From Dryas octopetala (lineage: Eukaryota > Streptophyta > Magnoliopsida > Rosales > Rosaceae): 64,000 bases of DNA. Of the stretch, positions 23,201-33,400 are shown piece after piece. The stretch's first letter is position 1, and every line of letters starts with the position of its first letter. The notes under the pieces were generated by a model. That model was not told where the DNA came from and did not search any database. It was given only the letters and a program-made list of their open reading frames with translations. The DNA lies in assembly GCA_963921425.1 (NCBI GenBank), contig OY992834.1:25867923-25931922 (forward strand), written 5' to 3'. The translations under genes were made by a program, and so were the position numbers.

Positions 23201-23577
23201 ATTGAGGTATACCTCAACTTATTTATGTTGAGATATACCCTATTAGGGTCTACACGAGTCGTTTTGTGTCGATCCGAACTGTTCATTTTTTACATCTTCA
23301 TTTATAGATCATCCTTGCAAAAAATTAGTCAAATCGGAAATCATTTACCTATTTAACTTTGATCAAATAAATGAACGTATCAAATATTTTCGATAAAACA
23401 GTCCATTTGTTTTATTAAAATTAGATAGACAAATGATTTCCGATTTGACTAATTTTTTGCAATAATGATCTATCAATGAAGATATAAAAAATGAACGGTT
23501 TGGATCAACACAAAACGACTCGTGTAGGCCCCAACAAGGTCATACCTCAACATAAATAAGTTAAGGTATACCTCAAT
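23201..23577. repeat. Foldback element with ATTGAGGTATACC ends
   Basis: The ends ATTGAGGTATACCTCAACTT and its inverse are joined by arms that pair over nearly the full 377 bp, including CTACACGAGTCGTTTTGTG and GCAAAAAATTAGTCAAATCGG. The palindrome centre is near 23390. No coding capacity; target duplication unclear. Confidence 0.75.
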
Positions 23578-23605
23578 AGAAGGAGGCTGTATATATATAT
23601 ATATA

Positions 23606-24114
23606 TCCTTTCTATTTAGGGATTTTTTAAATAAGATTATTTAAGGAATCTCTTGTGGGTTAACTTCACATTATATTTTAATGATTGGAATCGTCTACTG
23701 TTTTGGTCTCCTTTAAAGAATTATCCTTACAAAAAATTAGGTTAATCGGAAATCATTTGTCGTTGATTAAACGGTCACCATTTCAAGTGTTTAACGAAAA
23801 TATTATGTTCGTCTCTTTATTTAATCAAAGTTTGATAGCTTAATGATTTTCAATTTATCTAATTTTTTTGTAAGAATGATCTTTAATTATAGACATAAAA
23901 AAAAGACAGTTTGAATTGTTGAAATACTATATAGAGTGAGCCCTATGAGAGATTCTTTAAATAAATTTATTTGAAGAATCTCTCAATGGAATGAGCCTAT
24001 ATATAATTATATATATGCATGTAAAAAGTCAATTAGTGAGCGCATGTCAAGGGATTAGTATATATAAAACAAATAGACTCATTAAGTGAAATTTTTAAAA
24101 TACCAAAAATACAC
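23606..24114. repeat. Right arm of the long inverted repeat
   Basis: Inverse of 19853-20340 with moderate divergence, again with the foldback core plus an outer part (TGCATGTAAAAAGTCAATTAG, GCGCATGTCAAGGGATTAGTA). The two arms lie 3.3 kb apart and enclose the foldback array, a hAT element and a LINE fragment. Confidence 0.75.
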
Positions 24115-24319
24115 AGTTAGAATGTCAGTCTAAAAGGGTGTTTGTTACACAGGATTAAGGGGGACTGTCTTAAATAAGACATTAATCTCATGTTTGGTTG
24201 GACACAGTATTAAGTGTAATTGGCTTATGAAATCCGGTCCCACTAAAAACTTCTCCTTAGCCATTCTAATTTAACACTATGTGAAAGTAGCTCACTAAAT
24301 AAGAACTTACATTCCTTGC

Positions 24320-24560
24320 ACCAATATCCCCCAACCCCTCCCCGCCCCTACCCAGCCCCCCCCCCCCCCCCCCCCCCCACCCATCCCCTCCCCTCCCCGC
24401 CTCCACCCAGCCCTTCCCCATTCATCCCTGCCTCCACCTAACCCTCCCCCACTCATCCCTGCCCCCACCCATCCCATCCCATCCCATCCCCTCCCCTCCC
24501 CTCCCCTCCCCTCCCCTCCCCATCCATTCTCCCCCTCCACCTAGACCTGACTCGCCCCAC
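24320..24560. repeat. C-rich minisatellite / G-quadruplex-prone tract
   Basis: The plus strand has a C run of 24 bases or more near 24356, CCCATCCCATCCCATCCC and CCCCTCCCCTCCCCTCCC pentamer arrays (24466-24523), and many CCCNNCCC motifs. The minus strand therefore has long runs of G3-G4 blocks with 1-2 base loops. The frame reading Gly-rich protein on that strand is a by-product. Confidence 0.85.
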
Positions 24561-24820
24561 CTCCCTCCCCTCTACCTAGAAACCAGAAACCAAAACCGAG
24601 AGAGAGATGGTCTCGCCAATCGGCTTGGGCTAGAGAAGATGATGCCGAGAGATGGTCTCACCAGTCGGCGTGGGCTGGAGAAGATGATGCTCAGAGAGAG
24701 AGGTAGTGAGCTTGGGGAAGAAGAAAATGGGAGAGAGAGGGAGATAAGAGAAGAGACAAATTGGGAAAGGAAAATATTTGGGTCACTCCTAGGGGGTATT
24801 CCAAAGTCACCCTATCTCCT

Positions 24821-25145
24821 CAAATTTCGATTTCGGTAATGCCGGTGCATGATCGGAACCGTTCACTTTTTAGATAACCAATTAAAGATTATCTCTGTAA
24901 AAAATCAAATCAATCGGAAATCGTTTGATTATATAACTGTTGTCAATTAAGTAAAAAAAAATTGATGGTTTTCAATTAAAGAGTGATTTTTTGACCAAAC
25001 TGTTGATTTTTTCTATTTAATTAACAATAGTTATATAACTAAATGATTTCCGATTGACTTGATTTTTTATAGAGATGATCTATAATAGGTGATTTAAAAA
25101 ATGAACGGTTCCGATCATGTGCCGGTATTACCGAAATTGCGATTT
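24821..25145. repeat. Foldback element nested in the inverted-repeat element
   Basis: AAATTTCGATTTCGGTAATxCCGG and its inverse pair. Inner parts carry ATCGGAACCGTTCA and AATCxxATCGGAAATC, the family core seen in the neighbouring foldbacks. The centre is near 24980. Confidence 0.7.
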
Positions 25146-25344
25146 TGGAGAGAGAGGTGACCCAAGTAGTGTCCATTGGGAAATGGGAAGAAAATAGAAA
25201 AAAAAAGTGGAAAATAGTGAAGGCTTGATGCACCACCAAACGTAGGACAATATTAGTCTAATTTAAGCTTGTCCGAGATAGTTTAGGACAAGTCTAAGAA
25301 ATAGTGGGTCCTTAACAATGAGGGGTACCAAACAAGCCCAAAGT

Positions 25345-26090
25345 GAAACAGACGAGTCACACTACATGACTCAGTTCTCTTACAAAAACTATACATATGC
25401 CGCAAACAATTCAATCAGAGCAGAAATAAAAAGATGGAAGGCTTCCTTTTTTATGAATTAGATGCAACCCTAATTATCTCCAAAACCATCACCATTTACT
25501 TTGCTGTAACTAGCAATCAACAATCCCCAATTTAATCATTCCTTAGCAACTCTCCATGCATTAAAGAATTTAAAAGGAAAACTTAGTGATGATCTGATCT
25601 TTATATCCTCACTAATGATATAGTTTGCATGTCACCTCATGTTCTGAAAGCTATTAACTAAAAGGACTTTTCATTTCTAAATTAATTAATGAAATTCATC
25701 CACAAAAACTGGATAAGCATATATACATCAAGAAGCAAAGAGAGGAAGTATTATTTACATGGTGGGTATATATTATATTATTCAGAGAAACCAAAGCTAC
25801 AAATGTAATCATCCAGTATATATATATATATATATACTTTGTTGACCTGAATTTGATTACAGTAAGGGGCTTAAAATATGGACATACAGTGGCACTTAAA
25901 TCCTTTAAACACTGTATTAAACTATTACTCTCAGCTACAAAAGAAGTGTCATAATAAACGCTAGAATAAAGATATTTCTCTGGCAAATATTAGTGCAGGA
26001 AGGTTGAATGATACAGAATACTTACATACTATATTTCCCTCAGTAGCTACTCAGCTTGTGTTGCTGATGATACCGAGGTTTCTACTATGT
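25345..26090. other. Intergenic / 3' flank of the bZIP gene
   Basis: No coding frame that I can support; includes a short TA microsatellite near 25818. The right part probably contains the 3' UTR of the minus-strand bZIP gene. Confidence 0.45.
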
Positions 26091-26837
26091 CTAGAGTTTG
26101 TACACAGCACTTGCCATCTCAATTTTATTTGCTTGGCAATCAACTATTGCAGGCTGACAATTTCCTCCCAAAGACACCATAGTTCTCCCACTGGTACCAA
26201 GACTAGCCTGCAAAGATGACCCAACAAGTGGACAGAAGCATGGTAAATCGGTTTGACAACGAAGGCCACCTGCCACACGAGTAGTAGACTGCAGATCACA
26301 ATCACCTTCCTTGAAAATAGAACTAGTGTTACACTGTTTTCGGAAGGGGAAAGCACCCAACTCATTATCAATTTTTCCTCCAAGGTTCAGCAAAAGGCTT
26401 CTCAGCCTTATGAGCTCTGCTTCAAGAATTGCCTGCCCCTGTATTTTTCTAACAAGTTGCTGGTTCGACAGCCTCAATTTCTTGACTTCCTCTTCCAAAT
26501 AAGCTGTATGAGCCTTCTTTTTCTCCCGGTACTTCCGAACTGCTTCTCTATTGCCCGAAGCCCTTCTTCTTCTTGGTCTTGAGGTCAAATGCTCTTTATT
26601 GTCAGCGCAATCATCACCCTCCGACGGAAGAAGTTGGGTGTGTGTGTGATAGCAAGTATGTGTATGTTCAGCATCAGGGCCAGGTGGGTTGCAAGCGTGA
26701 GTGTGAGTGCATGTCCGGGTGTTCTTCATAAACTCATCTAGAAATGTATCTAAAGAAGTTGAACCTTGAAAATTGTTTGAGGAATTGGGATTTGGGAATA
26801 AAGCATGGTCTGAAGTCTCAACCTCCCCATCATCCAT
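26091..26837 (-). CDS. bZIP24: bZIP transcription factor, group F (bZIP24-like)
   Basis: A 248-residue basic leucine-zipper protein on one exon. Residues 43-67 form a Cys/His-rich stretch (CTHTHACNPPGPD...HTHTCYHTHT), the signature of plant group F bZIPs (bZIP19, bZIP23, bZIP24), where in bZIP19/23 it acts as a zinc sensor. The basic region is at 87-109 with the N-x7-R DNA contact pair N96 and R104 (GNREAVRKYREKK). The zipper has Leu at 114, 121, 128, 142 and 149, with Gln at 135. The C-terminal block after the zipper (FRKQCN...FKEGDC) resembles bZIP24 more than bZIP19/23; bZIP24 is linked to salt response in Arabidopsis. It should act in the nucleus as a dimer. The ATG chosen opens MDDGE, as usual for the group. 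Family certain; subfamily likely. Confidence 0.92.
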   Translation of the reverse strand: MDDGEVETSDHALFPNPNSSNNFQGSTSLDTFLDEFMKNTRTCTHTHACNPPGPDAEHTHTCYHTHTQLLPSEGDDCADNKEHLTSRPRRRRASGNREAVRKYREKKKAHTAYLEEEVKKLRLSNQQLVRKIQGQAILEAELIRLRSLLLNLGGKIDNELGAFPFRKQCNTSSIFKEGDCDLQSTTRVAGGLRCQTDLPCFCPLVGSSLQASLGTSGRTMVSLGGNCQPAIVDCQANKIEMASAVYKL

Positions 26838-27660
26838 TTTTGCTTTCAGTTGATGAAATAAGAACTATTGGAAGCCAAGCCAGGCAACAACAAAGAGGGC
26901 GTATCTGCAAAACCCAATTCTCATTTTGTTTGTCAACAGGTTCTACCACTACCATAAAGCTATAACCTTTATGCAAATTACAAGAACTTCATGCATAATT
27001 GAACCAAATCACACTGTTCTTACTCAAAATATAATTCAAGAATATATGCAAAGCAGCACAGCCCCCTGAACAAAATCTACAAATTACCCATAGCATCAAA
27101 TGTCGTAATTAACAAAAACATCTATTAGAAGTTAGAACCACTTATTTGGAGACCTATAAGCAGAAATAAACCCTAAGCTTATGAAAAGCAGGATTATTCA
27201 GAAATTTAAAAAGAAATCCTTGACAAGATTATGGTATTGATCATTCTACTAGTGGAGAGAATCCAAGCTTCAAGTGGGGCAATATGATGGAACATAAAAA
27301 AGAAAAAAAGAAAAAAAAAAAAAAAAGACTTTTGTGCAGAATCTAAGGAAAAGCAGTAACATGAATTTGCTCAGATTGTGCTGCAGAAAATTCTGGAATT
27401 ATTTGCAGCAGCAGTGTGACTTTTAGTTACCTGATTTTCACTAAGGTTCTGTGACCATGATATTGATAGTTTCATCTATTCTCTATCTGCCAGCTTTAGC
27501 CCATATGGAGCAACAAGCATCTCTCGAGTACTTTTCCAGGATTAGTTGGCCTAAAACATGGATAAATGTCAACCACTGTACAGTATACCCACCGTTGGAC
27601 CAGTTTAGTCTGCAGAAAATAGAATGGCTTAATAGCAATTCTATTCCCTCCATCTAGGAC
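26838..27660 (-). promoter_or_regulatory. Probable leader and 5' UTR intron of the bZIP gene
   Basis: Read on the minus strand, a pyrimidine-rich stretch ending TTTTGCAG at about 26905 would make a good 3' splice site, about 65 bases before the ATG. A 5' UTR intron is therefore likely. The first exon and TATA box were not identified. An A-rich tract lies at 27298-27326. This is inference. Confidence 0.35.
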
Positions 27661-27954
27661 TCGCGGATTAAATTATCTTTTAAATTAAAATTTTGGTAAA
27701 TTAAGATGATAAAATAAAAAATAAAAAAAATTTCAATTTAGGTGTCAGAATTAAATCAGAACTCTCCTTTTAACATTGGTTAAAAAGTCAAAGGTTAAAT
27801 ACTCACGGTACACGCGGGCCCACGTTTTGGCCAACATGTAATGCTGAACAACATCTCTTGAGGGGCTTTTTCCATACTCCCACCCGGCATTTGCATTTGC
27901 TCTTTGTTTTCATTTTTACCTAGTTTTTATTGCTAAGTCAATTGTCACATGAAT

Positions 27955-28140
27955 TTTGAACTATTCTTTTTCAATCACAATTTTGACAGGCTTCTGTAGT
28001 TAATACTTGATTTTGGATCACATTGCAACCTTTTCATTGTCATGAAAGTGATTGAAAATTGTAGTTGCTGATAGCTCACCTCTGTTGGTATTGTCAAACC
28101 CTATGTACCCTTTTGTTATATTATATGGTTTAAAGTATTT
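27955..28140 (+). repeat. Dispersed repeat, copy 1
   Basis: CAATCACAATTTTGACAGGCTTC, CTTGATTTTGGA, TTTCATTGTCATGAAAGTGA and GGTATTGTCAA occur here in the same order as on the minus strand at about 43640-43800. No coding role evident. Confidence 0.6.
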
Positions 28141-28603
28141 CTTCTCCCCTGTTTTAATGTTATGCTGGTCAGTATTTAAACAAGGACAGGGGTCTTTTAT
28201 ATGCTAAGTAGATTAGTCTTCGAATTTCATTCAACTTTCAAAGGTATTACTTGTCATTCCTTACAGCAATAAACTGTTAGAAAAAAAAAAAAAAAAACTG
28301 GGCCTGAATACTATATTTACAAAAATCCAAAACAATTTAATGCTATTTTCTTTTCTTTTTTTGTTATTTGGAGAAGCTCAAGAAAATCACAGCACACATA
28401 CTTGAGGGGACATGAACAACCTTACCCCTCAAACGAACAAAGCAAGAACCACAAACAGAAAATGGTTAAAAACGCAACAGAATAACCTGTAATTAGGCAA
28501 AAACTCCAAATCATGGACATAAGCTGCAGCCACAAAAGAAGGAACCGACGAACACCATAGGAAGAAATGATTATCTACCCCTCAAGGCTGGTCCTGAGAT
28601 TTA

Positions 28604-28687
28604 AGAGACCTTCTCTATAAAAAGTAGATTTTTTTTTTTTTTTTGGTTAAAATAGCTGATGCCCATATGAGAGACCTTCTCTATAAA
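28604..28687 (-). repeat. LINE tail micro-insertion with 18-bp duplication
   Basis: AGAGACCTTCTCTATAAA stands at 28604-28621 and 28670-28687 without change. The 48-bp insert contains a T run of 16 bases followed by GGTTAAAATAGC, consistent with a very short LINE 3' end in reverse orientation. Confidence 0.75.
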
Positions 28688-29842
28688 GTTTTGTATCTTT
28701 GGTTCTGCAAATTAGTTAGAAGTAGATTTAGGCCATAATTGCAAACTTGTGCAATTAGTTAAAAGTATCTCAAATTGGTGTTGTCATGCTCTATTTCCTT
28801 TATATATCTTGTGCATCAGTACAAAAACCCTAGTATTTTAATTGAAGCTGGTGTAACATGTATAAAATCTTTATATAAATGTCTAAGATGTTTCTTTAGC
28901 TTATCAAATTACATGTGGTTTCTTTAGCTTATCAAATTACATGTGGTTTCTTTAGCTTATCAAATTTGAGTTCCTACTATGTTTTAACTTTTAATTCACT
29001 GGTAAAGCAGTAGATAATGAAAACATGAATTTGTGAGACAAACTGTGTTTGAGAGCATATAAGATATTAAAAGAGATTAGAAAAAAAAAAAAAACAAAAA
29101 AGAATAGGACCAGCCTAATCATTTATAATATGGTGATTCAGCTGAGGAACAACATTGGGCCTGATAATGTGGATTTTTTGTGTGGTCATGGGCTTGATAA
29201 TGTGGATGAAAATGGTATTTTGATAACTTTGAAAATACATGTGCATACCCAATCCCAAATAAACCAATCCCAACAATGGTAGATTGGACTGCTATACTCA
29301 TGAAGACAGCATTTCAAAGTTCATATGAAGTTGCTTTTGGTCATACTTTCACAAGCAGCAATCAATAATCTTCTAAAAACAAGAAAGCCACTGTTTAGAA
29401 GCACATATGTTCAATTTGGAGTTCTAGACACTCAGAAAATATGCACATCAATGTTACACTCAACAGTCCTAAAGCTGATATATATAAAAAAAAAAGTATC
29501 CAATATATCATTCACTGCATAATCACCAAAAAATTGTGAAAGAAAATTAGAACAGAATGCCAGATCATGTAAGCTTCTAAACCATACTGTTGCAGTGTAA
29601 TAAATGTGGAAAGGCAACAAAGTCGACCTAAGGATAACTTTTTATTTTTTATACATAACTTATTTCTTATTTTTGGATGATTGACACCAAACTTTCACAA
29701 CATTTACATATAATCTTTACTATTATGTAAAAGTGAAAATTTTGTGTCAGCTGAATGACTGAAAATAAGAAATTTCTGCTAATAATGAGCAGAATAATAA
29801 TGACAATTTTATTTCTAATTCCTTGTATACAGTCTTTTGATT

Positions 29843-29895
29843 AACCATGTAGCTATTAACCTGGCCAAAAAAATCAAAAAAACCATGTAGCTATT
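29843..29895 (+). repeat. LINE tail micro-insertion with 15-bp duplication
   Basis: AACCATGTAGCTATT at 29843-29857 and 29881-29895 flanks 23 bp reading CCTGGCCAAAAAAATC plus As. The TGGCCA-A(n) end equals that of the LINE fragment ending at 23151. Confidence 0.8.
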
Positions 29896-30456
29896 TAAGG
29901 GGTTGTGGGTTGCATCAGACCTCCACTACAAGCATAGCATGATGTTGGCTGCTCATCCTTCAACAGTCAGACACATCTGCTCACAATCTCAGTTTGATAC
30001 TTCCCCTTAATGGAAAACCTTTGAAGCAAAGGAAGCAGCTACTTTAATTTAGACAGTTAATACAACGAAAATCAAATATATGATGTGTGAACTGGTGCAT
30101 CACCTGCAACTAGTCAAAATGAGTTTACACGAAAGATAAATGCTTGCTACTGGGGTCAGAGCCTCGATGAGAGAAATGGAACCGAGAACCTGCCACAAGT
30201 TTAACAATAGGAGCTTAGGATATTATGATAATGATGTACAGTGAATCGAAAAGGTGCATGTCAAAAAAGCAAACCTGTAGACATTTTAGGACTCCATTTT
30301 ACTGCTTCTGGTACATATTGTGATTGAAAGAACAGGTAACTGCATGGAGACCACATGGTCATGGTTCAGAACAAAAGATGTGCAACTAATGCTAAAATAT
30401 GAATGCCACTTTGTTAGGAAATCAGAAAGCACACCTGGTGAAACTTCTCCATTCCA

Positions 30457-33400
30457 TTAACTCAAATGCACAAAGGGGATGTTCTCAATCTTGGGCCAAT
30501 CCTCTCCTTTGAGATGTTCACACCGATGTTTCAAAAGAGGACAATCCCAAATTTTTAGGTGACAAAGCATAGCTGGCAGCCCCTTCATTGGCAAAGATTG
30601 GAGCTTACCACAGCCCATGATACTTAGTCTTTCAAGTGAGGCAAGATTCTGGAGCACCTCCGATATGGATTCAAGATCTGGGAGTCTGTCAATGGCAAGA
30701 GAGGTTAAAGTGTCGGGAAGAAGAAACTCATTTGAAAAGGACACCAGCCCATGAAATCCACCAATGGTGAAATCATTTAGAGAGGTGAGTTTGTGAAGCT
30801 TCCACTGACTTATGGGATTAAGCTTTTCACAATCAGTAACTCTAAGTAATCTTAAATTGGTGGGGAGGCCCTGCTTTGGCAAGGATGTGAGACTAGGACA
30901 ACCAGATATCACCAATTTTTGGAGACGTTTGAGTTTGGAAATAAATTCAGGTAGGGACTTGAGGTTCTCACATTCGGAAATCGTAACCATTTTTGTGTTG
31001 GTTGGCAACCCACCCTCCGGAAAATGCTCAAGAAGGGGGCAGCTAGTTACTTCCAAGTTCTCAAGATTCATGAGGTTGAGAAGGGTCGGTGGTAAGGTCT
31101 GGAGCTTAGAGCAATTTCCAATCTCGAGACGCTCAAGTGTTGTAGGTAATTCACCACTTGGAAAGGACATGAGAGAGGAACAGTTGTCTATCTCCAAGTA
31201 CTGAAGAGACACGTTGTCTTTGCACATCAAACCCTTAGGCAATGATCTCAGACTCTTGCAATAGTAAACTTTCATATGTTTTAGAGTGGTAGGCAAGATT
31301 CCTTCTTCAAGAAATGAAGTGAGAGAAGCACATCTATGAACCTCCAAATACTCAAGAAAATTGTTGTTGCACAATATCTCCTGAGGAAGGGTCTTAAGAG
31401 CAGCACAATCACGGATTACAAGACGCTTAAGCATGTGAGGCAACCCCAATTCTGGAAATGATTCAATCTTTGGACACCATTCAATTCTCAACTCTGTAAG
31501 ACAATCAAGCTTGTAAAGCTTATGCGGCAACTTCATCAAGCCCTGACAATGTTTCAAATCCAAATATCTAAGTAGAGGTGGGAGCTTATCATCTTCATCT
31601 GGAAAAGCAACAAATTCAGGGCAGTGGGAGATTGTCAGGCGTTGAAGAGATGCAAGTTGTGCTAGTCCTACTCGCTCATTTGACAAATATTCAAGGTTGG
31701 AAAAGCCCACAATACTCAATTCTACAAGTTTTGCAGACTGTCTAATAAAGCCTTCAGGTAGAGACTTGACATATGAAATATTATTTAGGTGCACAGAGGT
31801 CAGTGAGCTCAATTCCATTATACATCCCAGTAATTCAGCATTAGAATCTAAAACATACAATGTATGAAGTCCCACCAGTGTTGGAAGTGCAGACAATTTT
31901 CCACAACCGTCGATCTCAAGCCCTTCCAATGAAGGGAGGGTAACAGGAAGTTCATCAAGCTCACTACAACCTACAAGAACAAGCTGTCGAAGGCAAGGAA
32001 ATTCTACAGTTCCCAAGTTCCCGAGTGCAGGATTCTGTGAAAAAGTAGTCAGAGCCCCACATCTCTTGATGCACAGTTTTTCCAGGGAAGCAAATCCATG
32101 TGAGAACTTTCTTAACTTGGGACATATGAATATGGATAGATTGCGAAGGCCAGGAAATCCTTCGAGTCTTCCATCTTCTAAAGATGACCATTCCTCCCAC
32201 TCTTTCATATTCTCAAATTTCAGAGTCTCCAAAGTTGGAAAAGGAATAGTGGAAGCATCACCATCCCCATAAAAATCAAGTCCAACTTGCTTTATTCCAT
32301 CCATTGCTTCAATTGTGAGATCTTTAAGAGAAGGTAGTTGGCCAAGGGATGGTAAAGATGTGCATTTTTTGCAACCTTTGAGATGCAGGTGTGTCATGTT
32401 AGTTAAAAAAGTATCACCCATCCAACTTGGAAATTCTGTACCACCATAATACCTAATGGTGAGCTTCTTCAGGTTTTCATGAGGCTGCAGTGCATCGAGT
32501 ACATCCGTCTCAATTCCTTCATTTCTTGAAGCATTAAAACTGTTGCTCCATTCCAAAACTAAATGATCGAGGTGCTGCTTAGTCTCCAATTTGGCCTCAA
32601 TTGCGTCTCTAACACTGGTCACGTCATGCAAACCAGAAATGGAAAGTGATCCTTGGAGATTTGATAAGTCTTTAAACTCTGCCATCCCTGATCCGATAGA
32701 TTTCCTCACAACAAAATGAGACAGTATTTGAAGGTTAATCAATCTTCCCATTCCCAAAGGCATATTTTCCAGCCCAGTTCCTTCAATGTTGAGATGCCGT
32801 AACTTACATAAGTTTCCCATGTCCGTAGGCAGCTTGGTAAGGGAACGACATTGGAATAATATCAATGTCTGCAAATTGTATAGGCTGCTTGTTGACTCAG
32901 GTAGCTCTTTTATTTCACAATGAGATAGATTGAGGTAGCACAGATGTTTCAAATTGCCAATGGAATCTGGCAACTTGTCTATGACATAACCACTAAAGGA
33001 TAGCACCCGCAAGAATCTTAATTTTGGCATCATATCATGAGGAACCTTGTCAGCTAAGTAGCTAAAATTGAATCTAAGAAATGGGTCTAATGGTAGAAAC
33101 GTTCGCAAACACTCAACTTTGCTGAATGGCTCAAATTTCTGAAAAACTTCGTTGTCTGTACGAATGTATGATAAGTGGCGAGTTTTTGTGGAGTCACTGT
33201 TATTCTTTGCATTTTCTTCCAACCTAAAAAAGGTTTTCCCAGAAACAGATTGAGCTAGATCATGTATGAGGTCATGCATCACAAAACGTGACTTGTCATA
33301 GATGTATTGCTGAAAGAAGGACCTTGATGATAATTCATAAAAGTAATTCCTTGCTACATCTTCAATTGTTTTATTTCCCTGTGGCTCCAGCACAAAACCC

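Larger units (their letters stand above)
24136..25339. mobile_element. Inverted-repeat element with GGG(T/C)xTGTTTG ends
   Basis: Left end GGGTGTTTGTTACAC, right end GGGGTACCAAACAAGCCC. Further inside, TAGTCTAATTTAAGCTTGTCC near the right end is weakly inverse to GGGACTGTCTTAAATAAGAC on the left. AAA on both sides could be a 3-bp duplication. Inside lie a C-rich tract and another foldback palindrome. Superfamily uncertain (PIF/Harbinger or hAT MITE). Confidence 0.45.
27661..30456. other. Intergenic between bZIP and NBS-LRR genes
   Basis: No gene seen. It holds a dispersed repeat (27955-28140), a triplicated TTTCTTTAGCTTATCAAATT phrase at about 28888-28970, and two micro-insertions (28604-28687, 29843-29895). 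Short frames (for example 29049-29620) lack domains. The rightmost few hundred bases may carry 3' UTR of the NBS-LRR gene. Confidence 0.5.

Noticed and set aside
24307..24540. Gly-rich frame of 77 residues
   Set aside because: Direct product of the G-rich minisatellite, not a glycine-rich protein gene.
29049..29620. Short frames in both directions
   Set aside because: No domain, low complexity, and in a spacer with no gene signals.
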